Below, one piece after another: positions 1-9,228 of a DNA stretch of 64,000 bases (the first letter of the stretch is position 1; every line of letters starts with the position of its first letter). Origin of the DNA: Sphingomonas_D zeicaulis (GTDB lineage: Bacteria; Pseudomonadota; Alphaproteobacteria; Sphingomonadales; Sphingomonadaceae). The notes under the pieces are model-generated. The model was not told the origin of the DNA. It worked only from the letters and a program-made list of their open reading frames with translations, and did no database searches. Position numbers and translations under genes: made by a program. Location: NCBI RefSeq assembly GCF_050433225.1, contig NZ_JBNPXQ010000009.1:1-64000 (forward strand), written 5' to 3'.

Positions 1-40
1 CACCGACCACGTGATCTGCAAATCCGAGCTGAACCGACAT
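1..40 (-). CDS. 5' end of an unidentified gene, cut by the window edge
   Basis: An ATG at 40-38 on the minus strand is preceded by a good ribosome binding site (GGGAGA, five bases upstream). It opens a frame reading MSVQLGFADHVVG before the window ends. Thirteen residues are too few to name a family. It lies downstream of the amidohydrolase gene in the same direction, separated by a repeat-rich spacer, so it may belong to the same catabolic cluster. Confidence 0.4.
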   Translation of the reverse strand, partial: MSVQLGFADHVVG

Positions 41-92
41 CTTCGTCTCCCAATGACGAAGTGAATCAGCCCCGATCCACTTTTGCAATGGT

Positions 93-251
93 CCCGCGAA
101 GAGCGGGAGAGGGCTGGGGTGAGGGCGCGAGCGAAGCGAGCGTTCTTGGGCGCCGGAGCGTCGGTGAACTCGGTGTCCGAAGAACAAGAAGAACGCCTCC
201 GCTTCGCTCCGGCCCCTCACCCTGCCCTCTCCCGCCAAGTGCGGGAGAGGG
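93..251. repeat. Intergenic inverted-repeat element
   Basis: About 40-base arms at 103-142 and 195-235 are imperfect inverted copies; both contain a purine-rich GCGGGAGAGGG-type end and a GCGAAGCG-type inner part. The right end also forms a perfect 11-bp hairpin (225-235 with 241-251, loop CAAGT), and the left end a 5-bp hairpin (93-97 with 103-107). This looks like a REP/BIME-type or small non-autonomous repeat lying between two minus-strand genes. The rest of 41-314 shows no convincing gene. Confidence 0.6.
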
Positions 252-314
252 GAAATCTGATGGCCACGACCGATGTGAGCGAGCTGGTTGGCTTCAAGGA
301 AAGAATATCGCCGC

Positions 315-1508
315 CTATTCGGCCGCCTGCTTGTAGAAGTGCGACTTGGCCGGGCCGATCCGCGCGGCGATCTTCGCCAGCGCATCGCGGTCGACATCAT
401 AGACATCCAGCGCATTGCCGCCGAGCATCTTCTGGATGTCCGGCTCGGGCAGCCCGCCCAGGCTCAGCACCATCTTCTCCAATGTCGAGGGCCAGGTGCC
501 TTCGGGGTGGGGATAGTCGGTGCCCCACAGGATGCGATCGATACCGATCTGATAATAGCTCTCGGTGGTCTCCTCATCGGGCAGTGCCGAGCAGCCGACC
601 CAGACGTTGCGGGCGAAATATTCGCTCGGCTTCATCGTCATATTGGCGTTGTAGTCGCCCAGCTTGCCGCTGGTGTGCTTGGCGGAGGCGCGGATGTCCA
701 TCAACTGCATCACCCACGGGAACCAGAACTCACCGCCCGCCTCGGTGAACAGCACCTTGAGCTGCGGATATTCCTCGAACACGCCGCCGAAAGTCATCGA
801 CCAGAGCGGCCGCGTCATCCAGAAGGCGAACTCGCACAAATAGGTGCCGATCCAGCCGGGCTGGGTGGTGTCGTAGGCGGGCGATCCGCCCGAGTGGAAA
901 TGCAGCGGCATCTTCGTCTGCTGCAGCAGATCCCACACCGGATAATATTTGGTGTGGTTGTACATGTCATAGCCGTCGGTGATCGACGGGAAGAACACGC
1001 CCTTCAGCCCATGTTCGTGCGCCCAGCGGATTTCCTTCAGCGTCTCGTCGAGATCGTAGAGCGCGGGGATGACCGCGAGGCCGATGCGCCGCGCCGGATC
1101 CTCGCTGCAGAAGTCGGCGAGCCAGCGATTATGCGCGCGGGCGCCGGCCCATTGCAGTTCCGGCGTCGTACCGAAGGGCTTGAGGCCGATGTCAGCGCCG
1201 AAGGGTGGCGCGTTGCGTTCGGTGATGCCGTCCGGAAACAGCACTTCAGCGGCTACGCCGTCCTGGTCGAGCACACGGTTGCGGATCGTGCCGTCCCATG
1301 CGCCTTCCAGCCCATCGCCCACGCGCGCGCGCCACTTGGTGTTGAAATCGTCGATCAGGAAGCGCTTCTCATGCTCCTCGCGCATCTTGATCTCGCGTTC
1401 GATCGCTTCGTCGAACGCCGCATGATATTGGCTTTCAAGATAGGTCCGATAGCGCTCCGGCGGCAGGCCGACATGGCCGTCCGACGAGATCACCAGATAT
1501 CTGTCCAC
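315..1508 (-). CDS. Amidohydrolase family 2 (ACMSD-like TIM-barrel metal hydrolase/decarboxylase)
   Basis: This is a 397-residue protein of the amidohydrolase-2 superfamily, which uses a metal ion in a TIM barrel to hydrolyse or decarboxylate small, often aromatic, substrates. Visible motifs are the N-terminal D10-G-H12 metal site in SSDGHVG, HFHSGG near residue 200, TEAGGEF near 254 and GTDYPHPEG near 330. The start chosen is GTG at 1508, with GGAGAG five bases upstream. The open frame extends further, but that part looks non-coding. The 11 bases before the start (GGAGAGTGATT) are identical to those before the deacylase gene at 7197. It lies 113 bp downstream of the MFS gene on the same strand, so it probably belongs to the TBDR-MFS unit. 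The substrate is unknown. Confidence 0.85.
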   Translation of the reverse strand: MDRYLVISSDGHVGLPPERYRTYLESQYHAAFDEAIEREIKMREEHEKRFLIDDFNTKWRARVGDGLEGAWDGTIRNRVLDQDGVAAEVLFPDGITERNAPPFGADIGLKPFGTTPELQWAGARAHNRWLADFCSEDPARRIGLAVIPALYDLDETLKEIRWAHEHGLKGVFFPSITDGYDMYNHTKYYPVWDLLQQTKMPLHFHSGGSPAYDTTQPGWIGTYLCEFAFWMTRPLWSMTFGGVFEEYPQLKVLFTEAGGEFWFPWVMQLMDIRASAKHTSGKLGDYNANMTMKPSEYFARNVWVGCSALPDEETTESYYQIGIDRILWGTDYPHPEGTWPSTLEKMVLSLGGLPEPDIQKMLGGNALDVYDVDRDALAKIAARIGPAKSHFYKQAAE

Positions 1509-1621
1509 AATCACTCTCCCAACGGAATCTCTCGATGGGCGGCATCGCGGCCGCCGGATGATCTGGTTATGTGTCGCTCCGCCGCCCGCACAAGGCGCGG
1601 CCCGTGGACGCATTATCGCCC

Positions 1622-2851
1622 TCAGGAAACATTCGGCCGAACCGCGGAGATCGCCGGATTTCTCAGGCTGTAGACGGTGATCGCGGCCAGCGCCGCGCTC
1701 GCCAGCACGAAGGGCGCCGGCGTCCACCATTCATAAAGCAGCACCGCGACGATCGGCGGCGCGACGATCGAGGCGCCCGCAATGGAGGAAACGGTGCCGG
1801 CCACCCGCCCTTGCTCCGTCGCTCCCGCCGCCAGCGACGCGCCGGCCGCGAAGCCCGGCCGCCCCAGGCCGTAACCGAAGCTGGCGATGGCGAAGCCGGC
1901 GGCGAGGCTGGCATAGTCCGCACCCGCCATCATCAGCAGATTGCCCGCGGCAGCCAGAGCCCCGCCCCATTGCGTCATCGCGGTCGGCGTGAGCCGGAAC
2001 CAGCCAACCACCACCCATTGCGCGATCAGACTGGCCAGCGCGCCGCCGACCATCGCCAGCCCCACCGCCTTCTGCGCGGCGATCGGCGCGCCGCCGAGCC
2101 GGTCGATAACGACGAAGCCCAATGTATAGAGGTTCATCGCCTGCGCGGAGGCGAGGATGATGCCGAAGCGGAAAAAGGGCGCGACCTGCGCATCGCGCCA
2201 CATTCGCGACGGCGCAGCGCCGGCATCCCCCGCCCCGCCCGCCTGTCGCCGCGCTTCGGGCGGGATCATCCAGGCGCTCATCGCCAGCACGACGAGGCCG
2301 ACGGCACCGAACAGGAACATCGGCATCGCCAGCGCCAGCGGCGGCAGGATCAGGAAGGGCGCAAGCGCGGGCCCCACGATCGTGCCGAGGCTGAGCGCGC
2401 CCGCCTGCCCGCTCAGCGCCCGCACCCGGCTGAACCCCTCGGTGCGATCGGCGACATAGGCCTGCGACGCCGTGGCCGATGCCGATCCGAACAGGCCATA
2501 GCTCGCACGGACGAGGAAGAAGCAGGCAAAGGTGGATGCCGGCGCGAGCAGCCCCGCCAACCCGGCATGGATCGCGACCCCGCACCCCACCATCGATCCG
2601 GCGAAGCCGACCAGCCCTACCAGGATCAGCGGCTTCCTCCCGCGCCGGTCGGCAACCCGCGCCCACCACGGCGATGCCGTCGCCCACACCAGGGCGGAGA
2701 GCGAGAAGATGCTGGCGACCAGCGTATCGCTGATGCCGATCACCCGGCCGATCGCCGGCATGATCGAGATCAGCCCGGTATTGCCGATCGCGGTGAAGAA
2801 GGTGATCGCCAGCAGGCACAGATACGCATTGCGATCGAGCGCCCGTCGCAT
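1622..2851 (-). CDS. MFS transporter
   Basis: A 409-residue, highly hydrophobic protein with about 12 predicted membrane segments and the family's cytoplasmic loop between helices 2 and 3 (ARVADRRGRKPLIL). It should move a small organic molecule across the inner membrane. The start MRRALDRNAYL at 2851 lies eight bases after the stop of the upstream TBDR gene. The longer frame would overlap that receptor extensively. The TBDR / MFS pairing suggests stepwise uptake of one substrate across outer and inner membranes, with the downstream amidohydrolase acting on it. Confidence 0.85.
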   Translation of the reverse strand: MRRALDRNAYLCLLAITFFTAIGNTGLISIMPAIGRVIGISDTLVASIFSLSALVWATASPWWARVADRRGRKPLILVGLVGFAGSMVGCGVAIHAGLAGLLAPASTFACFFLVRASYGLFGSASATASQAYVADRTEGFSRVRALSGQAGALSLGTIVGPALAPFLILPPLALAMPMFLFGAVGLVVLAMSAWMIPPEARRQAGGAGDAGAAPSRMWRDAQVAPFFRFGIILASAQAMNLYTLGFVVIDRLGGAPIAAQKAVGLAMVGGALASLIAQWVVVGWFRLTPTAMTQWGGALAAAGNLLMMAGADYASLAAGFAIASFGYGLGRPGFAAGASLAAGATEQGRVAGTVSSIAGASIVAPPIVAVLLYEWWTPAPFVLASAALAAITVYSLRNPAISAVRPNVS

Positions 2852-2859
2852 CGCCGCGG

Positions 2860-5169
2860 TCAGAACCGGATCCGCGCCTCGGCGCCGAAGCTGCGCGGAT
2901 CGCCCCATTGCCGCACGGTGAAGGTGGAAAGGTTGATGCCGCTGATCCAGTATTTCTCGTCGGTCAGGTTGCGCCCCCATACCGCAAGCTCAAGCTGGCT
3001 GCCCCGGCCGAGATCGATGTCGGTCAGCGCGATGCGGCCATCGAGCAGCCCATAGGCCTTGCGCTTAGACAGCGGGTCGGCGGTGATCGTCGCCCATTGC
3101 GAGCTACGCCAGCTATAGTTGAGGTTGGTCTCCAACGTCGCGAAGCCCAGCGGCAGGCGGTGCAGCGCGCCGATCAGGTAATTATATTTGGGCGAGAGCG
3201 GGATGGTGTAGGTGTCGGTTACGTCGGTGCCGTTGGGCAGCACGAAATCGGTGTAGCGCGCGTCGACATAGCCGAAGCCGAAATTGACCGTGAGCGCGTC
3301 GAACGGCCGCACCGCGCCCTCCACCTCGACGCCGGTGAACTTGGCCTCACCGGCGTTGATTATGTTGGTTGTCACCAGTTCGGGCACGAACACGCCCGCC
3401 TGAAAATCCTTGTAGATCGAATGATAGACTGAGAGGTTCAGCGACAGCCGCCGATCGAACGCGGTCATCTTGGTGCCCAGCTCGAACGACAGCAGGTCTT
3501 CCGGATCATAGGGCGTCAGGAACGCCGCATTGGTCGCCGCGGTATCGTTGATACCGCCGCTCTTGAAGCCGGTGGCGACGCGTCCGTAGAAGGACCAGTC
3601 GGGCCTAAGCTTGTAGACGATGTTGAACTCGGGATTGAACTGCGACCAGCTATCCTCATTCTCCAGCGGGATGAGGTCGCTGGGGCCGATGCCGCCAGCG
3701 CCCGGCCGTGCTCCGGCCGCCGGCTGTCCGCTACGGGTGATCGGCGTGCCATCGGGTCCGCGCTGGAACACGCCGGAAGTCGGCCCGCGCGGATTGGCGG
3801 CATAGTTGGTGTTGGAGAGCAGCAGTTCGCGCGCGCGCTTCTCCTCGCGCGTCCAGCGGCCGCCGACGGTGACGTCCAGCTTGCCGTCGGCAAAGGCCGG
3901 GGTCCAGGTGAGTTGGCCATAAGCGGCGTAGGATTTGGACTTGCCGCCGCGCTCGCTGAGATCGAAGCGGTCGCCGCCGAACTGGAAGTTCCAGCGCGGG
4001 TTGAACACGTCATAATTGTCGTCGAGATAGAAGCCGCCCAAGGTGAAACGGAATTGCGATCCGGTGCCGATGATCTGCACTTCCTGGGTGAACTGCTCAT
4101 AATCATTCTGCAGGATGATGCGCAGCAGGTCGTTGGGTGTGCCGTCGAAGTCGCTGGCCGAATAGCTGTGCATCGTCCGCCGCGCAGTGATCGACTTGAA
4201 CAGCAGATCACCCAGCGGACTCTCCCCCGCATCGAATTGCAGGGTCAGCGCATGACCGTTGACCCGGAAGTCGCTGGCAAGCGCGCTCTGCGCCGAAATA
4301 CCGTCGTCGGGCCGACTCGTGTAGATATAGGGCGCGATCAGTGGGCTGGTCGCCGGCACCGAACCGCCGGCACTGATCGCCAGGATTGCGGGCAGGCCTT
4401 TGCTGTCGGTGATGTCATAGGCATAGGCGGCGCTGAAATTCGGCGATGGTTGCCACACGAGGTCGGCGCGGGCCGCGACCATCTCCTCCTTGCCGAAATG
4501 GGTGCCGTTGAAGTTGTTGCGGAAATAGCCGCGGTTCTGCCGCGCAGCGACCGCCACCTTGGCCTTGAAATCGCCGATCTGCGGCAGGTCAACTGTCAGC
4601 CGCTGGGTGAAGCGGCCGAACTCGCCCGCGCCCAGCACCAGCGATCCACCGAACTCCCCTGTCGGCGCGCGGGTGATCAGATTGACCGCGCCGCCGATCG
4701 TGTTCTTGCCATAGAGCGTGCCCTGCGGCCCGCGCAGCACCTCGACGCGCTGGAGATCAACCGTGTCGAAGGCCGCACCGGTCGACTTTCCGATCGGCAC
4801 GCCATCGATGTAGAGGCCCACCGGCTGGTCGCGGGCAAGGCTGGTGTCCGCCGAAGGCGCGAGGCCACGGATCGAAATCAAAGGCCCGAAATTATTGCCC
4901 ACCGTCTGGTTGATCTGGATGTTCGGCACGATCGCGGCGATGTTCGCCACCGAAGTCACCTCCGCGCGCTCCAACGCCGGCGCGCTGACCGCACTGACGG
5001 CAATCGGCACATCGACCAGCCGCTCCTCGCGACGCTGCGCGGTCACGATGATGTCCTCGGTCACGGCGCTGCTCGTCGCCGGCGCCGCGTCCTGCGCGCG
5101 CGCCGGCGTCGCCGTCAAGGCGATCCCCAACGCCAACAGGCCCGCACTTTGCTGGATCTTGGTCTGCAA
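2860..5169 (-). CDS. TonB-dependent outer-membrane receptor
   Basis: A 769-residue receptor: signal peptide ending at ATPARAQ, TonB-box/plug start EDIIVTAQRREERL, plug motifs RGPQGTLYGKNTIGGAVN, then a 22-strand type barrel ending in a terminal phenylalanine (EARIRF), as expected for Bam-assembled porins. It imports a ligand using TonB/ExbBD energy. The start is TTG at 5169: an in-frame TGA sits two codons upstream, and AGGAGG lies nine bases before it, so no ATG or GTG alternative exists at the N-terminus. It is first in a minus-strand unit with the MFS and amidohydrolase genes, and an intrinsic terminator (5393-5426) separates it from the deacylase pair. The ligand is unknown. Confidence 0.9.
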   Translation of the reverse strand: MQTKIQQSAGLLALGIALTATPARAQDAAPATSSAVTEDIIVTAQRREERLVDVPIAVSAVSAPALERAEVTSVANIAAIVPNIQINQTVGNNFGPLISIRGLAPSADTSLARDQPVGLYIDGVPIGKSTGAAFDTVDLQRVEVLRGPQGTLYGKNTIGGAVNLITRAPTGEFGGSLVLGAGEFGRFTQRLTVDLPQIGDFKAKVAVAARQNRGYFRNNFNGTHFGKEEMVAARADLVWQPSPNFSAAYAYDITDSKGLPAILAISAGGSVPATSPLIAPYIYTSRPDDGISAQSALASDFRVNGHALTLQFDAGESPLGDLLFKSITARRTMHSYSASDFDGTPNDLLRIILQNDYEQFTQEVQIIGTGSQFRFTLGGFYLDDNYDVFNPRWNFQFGGDRFDLSERGGKSKSYAAYGQLTWTPAFADGKLDVTVGGRWTREEKRARELLLSNTNYAANPRGPTSGVFQRGPDGTPITRSGQPAAGARPGAGGIGPSDLIPLENEDSWSQFNPEFNIVYKLRPDWSFYGRVATGFKSGGINDTAATNAAFLTPYDPEDLLSFELGTKMTAFDRRLSLNLSVYHSIYKDFQAGVFVPELVTTNIINAGEAKFTGVEVEGAVRPFDALTVNFGFGYVDARYTDFVLPNGTDVTDTYTIPLSPKYNYLIGALHRLPLGFATLETNLNYSWRSSQWATITADPLSKRKAYGLLDGRIALTDIDLGRGSQLELAVWGRNLTDEKYWISGINLSTFTVRQWGDPRSFGAEARIRF

Positions 5170-5392
5170 TGCTCATCCCCTCCTGGATGGAAGGATGCCC
5201 CTTCCTATTCCGGCGCCGCTTTCACGGTCTGCCTCGAACAGTAACGGGCAGACCGGCGGCGATAAGGGTTTCTGCGTGTCCAGTGTGTTGACCGCAACTT
5301 CCGATATGCGCGAGACGGTCGGATCCTGGGGACGTGTTCCACTATCCCAGGCGTGCGGAGCTGCGGAATCGCGTAACGCAGCTTGCAAAATG

Positions 5393-5426
5393 AAAAGGCG
5401 GAGCAGCGCGCGCTGCCCCGCCTTTT
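5393..5426 (-). terminator. Intrinsic terminator after the deacylase pair
   Basis: A GC-rich stem (5397-5408 with 5411-5422, one mismatch) is flanked by AAAA on the left and TTTT on the right, so it could end transcripts from either strand. It lies 20 bases past the stop of the minus-strand deacylase at 5446. Confidence 0.8.
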
Positions 5427-5445
5427 CCTTCAACCTGCCTTAGGC

Positions 5446-7197
5446 TTATTCTGCCGCTTCCTCAAGCTGCCGCGCCTCGACCGGCGCTGCCGTCGGCGCC
5501 AGATATTCGCCGGGCTTGTTGCCGGTATAGGCGCCGTCCGCAAACGTCTTCACGCCGTTGACGAGGGTCAGCCGCATCGGCGCTGCCTGACGGGTGAAGC
5601 GCCAGGTGGTGCCGCCCTCGCCGTCCGGCACGTCATAGGCCTTTTCCATGGCGCGATAGCGGATCTCGTTGAGATCGAAGACGACCACGTCAGCACGGCG
5701 ACCTTCCCTGATCTCTCCGGTTTCGTGCAAGCCGAAGAAATTGGCGAGCTTGCCGGTCTTGATGTGGATCGCCTGCTCCAGGCTCAGCAGCCCATCCTTC
5801 ACATATTTGGTGAACAGCAGGATATTCTCGCCGCCGCCGCACAGCATCTGCAAATGCGCGCCCGCGTCCGAGATGTTGCCCACCGACTTCGGGTCCATCA
5901 TCAGCTTGAGCGTCAGTTCTTCATCCTTGGGGAACGGCGCCATGTGCACGGTCGAGCGCGTGCCATTCTCGATGATCCACTGCGCCATCGCGTCCGACCG
6001 GTGCAGCCCGCGGCTGTCGGCGAATTCCTTCAGAGTGCCGCCGATCGGCCCTGCTCCGTTCTCGGAATCCAGCAGGTAGAGATCCTGTGGATTGTTCATT
6101 GGCGAATGCGGCCAGGCCTTGGTGTCCCAGCTTTCACGCGCCCGCGCCCGCCAATCCGGATCGGCGAGCAGCCGTGCCTTTTCCTCATGCGTTTCCGCCA
6201 GCACCACCTCATGCCAGACATAGTCGTTGGATTGGGCGAAGATCAGCGACTTGATCAGGCTGAGCGTGCTGGTGGGCGAGACATGCGCGTAGCCCGGCCA
6301 GATGTCCGCGCCCTCGGCCTTGAGCCGCGTCAGCGTCTCGGTGAGCGCCGGCAGGATGTCCTTCTGGAACTCCAGGGTCGGCACGGCACCGGCGATCTGC
6401 ATGCGGATACCACGGCCCTTGGTCAGCCGGCCGAGGCGTTCGAGGCTCGCAGGGCCGGTCTTCCGCATGAAGGTGTCGATGATGCACTGGTAGGTGGTGC
6501 CCGGATAACGCTGCATCACCGCGAACAGCGCCTCGAACTCGGCATCGTCGGCGATCAATGTCGGGATCGCACGATCGTCGCCGTCATGGTCATGCAGATT
6601 GTCCGACATGCCGAGCGCACCGGCGGCCAGCGCATCTTCCAACAGCTCGGCCATGCGCGCGATTTCCTCGGGCGTCGCCACCCGTTCCCAGGCTTCGACG
6701 CCCATCGCCGCGAGCCGCAGCGCGATATGGCCGACGAAGGCGGAGTAGTTGGCGGGCACCTTGATGTTGCGCGCCATCGACTGGCGATATTCGGACCAGG
6801 TCTCCCAATCCCACGGCACATGTTCCAGGAACGGCTTCAGAGGGATATCCTCGAAGAAGCTGAAGATCTTGATCATCTCCAGCTGCGCCGCCTTGTCCTT
6901 CGAAAGCGGCGCTGCGGTGAAGCCGCAATTGCCCAGGATCACCGTGGTCGCGCCGTTGCCGGGCAGCGGATCGAGATCCGGCTGCCACCACATGGTCGCG
7001 TCATAATGCGTGTGACTCTCGATGAAGCCGGGGGTGACATAGCATCCCGCCGCATCGAACACTTCCTCGCCCGCCGCCGGCTGCAGATCGCTGCCGATCT
7101 CGACGATACGGTCGCCGGCGATGCGGACGTCGGCGTCGAAAGCGGCCGATCCGGTGCCGTCGATCACGCGACCCCCGCGAATGAGCATATCCGTCAT
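5446..7197 (-). CDS. N-acyl-D-amino-acid deacylase-like amidohydrolase (copy 2)
   Basis: A 583-residue member of the D-aminoacylase/dihydroorotase-like amidohydrolases, which cleave amide bonds with one or two zinc ions. Metal motif H62-T-H64 in FIESHTHYD, then GNCGFTAAP, and the late SDAGAH aspartate motif near residue 437. Start ATG at 7197, with GGAGAG five bases before it; a GTG two codons earlier is also open but overlaps the binding site. It is clearly paralogous to the gene just upstream (7222-8973), with near-identical blocks such as YDATMWWQPDLDPLPG. The two are 24 bp apart, so a tandem duplication in one operon is likely. Substrates of this environmental clade are usually unknown, so the D-amino-acid name should be treated as family-level only. 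Confidence 0.85.
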   Translation of the reverse strand: MTDMLIRGGRVIDGTGSAAFDADVRIAGDRIVEIGSDLQPAAGEEVFDAAGCYVTPGFIESHTHYDATMWWQPDLDPLPGNGATTVILGNCGFTAAPLSKDKAAQLEMIKIFSFFEDIPLKPFLEHVPWDWETWSEYRQSMARNIKVPANYSAFVGHIALRLAAMGVEAWERVATPEEIARMAELLEDALAAGALGMSDNLHDHDGDDRAIPTLIADDAEFEALFAVMQRYPGTTYQCIIDTFMRKTGPASLERLGRLTKGRGIRMQIAGAVPTLEFQKDILPALTETLTRLKAEGADIWPGYAHVSPTSTLSLIKSLIFAQSNDYVWHEVVLAETHEEKARLLADPDWRARARESWDTKAWPHSPMNNPQDLYLLDSENGAGPIGGTLKEFADSRGLHRSDAMAQWIIENGTRSTVHMAPFPKDEELTLKLMMDPKSVGNISDAGAHLQMLCGGGENILLFTKYVKDGLLSLEQAIHIKTGKLANFFGLHETGEIREGRRADVVVFDLNEIRYRAMEKAYDVPDGEGGTTWRFTRQAAPMRLTLVNGVKTFADGAYTGNKPGEYLAPTAAPVEARQLEEAAE

Positions 7198-7221
7198 AAT
7201 CACTCTCCGATTTCTATCTCG

Positions 7222-8973
7222 TCATTCCGCCGCGATTGCGGTCGGCTGGCTGTCATTTGCGGGTTCGAGGAACGCTCCCGGCTTCGCCCCGGTATAGGCA
7301 CCGTCGCGGAAGATCGGCTCGCCGTTGACCATCGTCAGCTTCATCGGCGCTGCCTGGCGGGTGTAGCGCCAAGTGATGCCGCCCTTGCCGTCGGTGACGT
7401 CGTAGACCTTCTCCATATCGTGTTGCTGGATCTCGTCGAAGTTGAACACGACGATGTCCGCACGCTTGCCGGCCTTGATCTCGCCGATGTCGGTCAGGTG
7501 GAAATGGCCGGCGAGCTTGCCGGTCATCGAATGCACCGCTTCCTCGAGGCTGATCGCCTTCTGGTCGCGAACATATTTGGTGAGGTAGACGAGGTTCTCG
7601 CCGCCGCCGCACAGCATCTGCAGATGGGCGCCCGCGTCGGTGATGTTGCCAACCGTCCTGGGGTCGCGGATCATCTCGACGACCACGTCGTCGTCCATGT
7701 CGAAAGGCGCCATCCGCACGGTTGAAAGCACGCCGTTCTTCAACAGCCATTCGGCCATCGCATCCGAACGGTGCAGCCCCAGCTGCTCGGCATATTCCTG
7801 CAACGTGCAGAACGGGCCTTCGCCATTGTCCGAACCCAGCTTGGTCAGCAGCAACATCTTCGGGTTGTTCATCGGCGACTGGGGATAGCATTGCGTATCC
7901 CAGCTCTCGCGCGCCCGCGCACGCCAGTCGGGATCGCGCAGCAGCGCCTCCTTGGCTTCGGCGCCGTCCGCCTTCACCACCTCATGCCAGACATAGTCGT
8001 TGGACTGGGCGAAGATCAGCGACTTGTAGAGGCTGAGCTGGCCGGTCAGCGGCACATGCGCATAGCCCGGCCACACGTCGATGCCGTCAGCGCGCATCTG
8101 CTCGACGCGGTCGCGCATCGGCTGCAGCAGATATTTCTGGTAGGCGACAGTCGGGATCGCACCGGTCAACTGCACGCGAATGTTGCGGCCCTTCAGCAGC
8201 TTCGCCATGCGGTCGGTCTGTGCCGGGCCGGTATCGCGCATCAGCGCCACGTCGATGATGCACTGGAAGGTGGTGTTGGGGTAGCGCTCCAGCACCTCGA
8301 ACAAGGCCTCGAATTCAGCATCGTCGGCCACCAGTGTCGGAATCGGGCGATTGTCGCCGTCATGGTCGAGCAGGTTGGTCGAAAGGCCGAGCGCGCCGTT
8401 GGCCAGCGCGTTGTCGAGCATGTCGGCCATCACCTTGCGTTCGTCGGCATTGGCGGGGCGTTCCCACGCCTCAAGCCCCATCGCCGCCATGCGGATCGCG
8501 ATATGGCCGACGAAGGCGGCGTTGTTGAGCGGCAGCTTCACGCGCTGCTTCACCGACGCCTTATATTCGGACCAGGTCCGCCAATCCCACGGCACATGCT
8601 TAAGGAACGGCTCCAGCGGGATATCCTCGAAGAAGCTGAATATCTTCACCATCTCCAGCTGCGCATCCCGATCGTCGGACATCGGCGCGGCGGTGAAGCC
8701 GCAATTGCCGGTGATGACGGTGGTGGCGCCGACGCCGGGCAGCGGATCGAGATCGGGCTGCCACCACATCGTCGCATCATAATGGGTGTGGCCCTCGATG
8801 AAGCCGGGCGAGACGATGCAGCCGCTGGCGTCAAATACCTCGTCCCCCGCCTGCGCTGCAAGATCCTCGCCCACTTCAGCGATCCATCCATCGACCACGC
8901 GCACGTCGCCCGCCCGGCGATCGGCACCCGTTCCGTCGATGATGGTGCCGCCCTTGATTAACATGGCTGCCAT
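7222..8973 (-). CDS. N-acyl-D-amino-acid deacylase-like amidohydrolase (copy 1)
   Basis: A 583-residue paralogue of the next gene, the same length to the residue. Metal site H62-T-H64 in FIEGHTHYD, GNCGFTAAP and SDAGAHLQM are all present, so it should be catalytically competent. Start ATG at 8973, preceded by AGGAGAG. It is first of a two-gene minus-strand operon ending at the terminator at 5393-5426. The divergent 255-bp spacer to the SnoaL-like gene (9229) probably holds promoters for both. No signal peptide is seen, so it acts in the cytoplasm. Confidence 0.85.
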   Translation of the reverse strand: MAAMLIKGGTIIDGTGADRRAGDVRVVDGWIAEVGEDLAAQAGDEVFDASGCIVSPGFIEGHTHYDATMWWQPDLDPLPGVGATTVITGNCGFTAAPMSDDRDAQLEMVKIFSFFEDIPLEPFLKHVPWDWRTWSEYKASVKQRVKLPLNNAAFVGHIAIRMAAMGLEAWERPANADERKVMADMLDNALANGALGLSTNLLDHDGDNRPIPTLVADDAEFEALFEVLERYPNTTFQCIIDVALMRDTGPAQTDRMAKLLKGRNIRVQLTGAIPTVAYQKYLLQPMRDRVEQMRADGIDVWPGYAHVPLTGQLSLYKSLIFAQSNDYVWHEVVKADGAEAKEALLRDPDWRARARESWDTQCYPQSPMNNPKMLLLTKLGSDNGEGPFCTLQEYAEQLGLHRSDAMAEWLLKNGVLSTVRMAPFDMDDDVVVEMIRDPRTVGNITDAGAHLQMLCGGGENLVYLTKYVRDQKAISLEEAVHSMTGKLAGHFHLTDIGEIKAGKRADIVVFNFDEIQQHDMEKVYDVTDGKGGITWRYTRQAAPMKLTMVNGEPIFRDGAYTGAKPGAFLEPANDSQPTAIAAE

Positions 8974-9228
8974 TGCTCTCTCCTATGATCCTGCCTGCTG
9001 GCACGGGCGTGACTGGTGCGGCCCGGCCTCCGTCTCGCCGATCCCGCCACCCGTTTTCCGATCGCGATCAGGCTATCGCGCGGCTGGACAAGCGACAAGA
9101 AAGCGCCCCATGATGCGCAGTCAATGGGATCATCTGGCGACGCAGAATCGCATATCAGGTGAACCCGAACTACCCCAACGGCAGCTCATGCCACATCATG
9201 CTACGCAATCAGAACGGGAGAGAATCGA

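Noticed and set aside
5383..7725. 780-codon plus-strand frame across the deacylase genes
   Set aside because: It crosses two real minus-strand genes and their terminator and has no family motifs.
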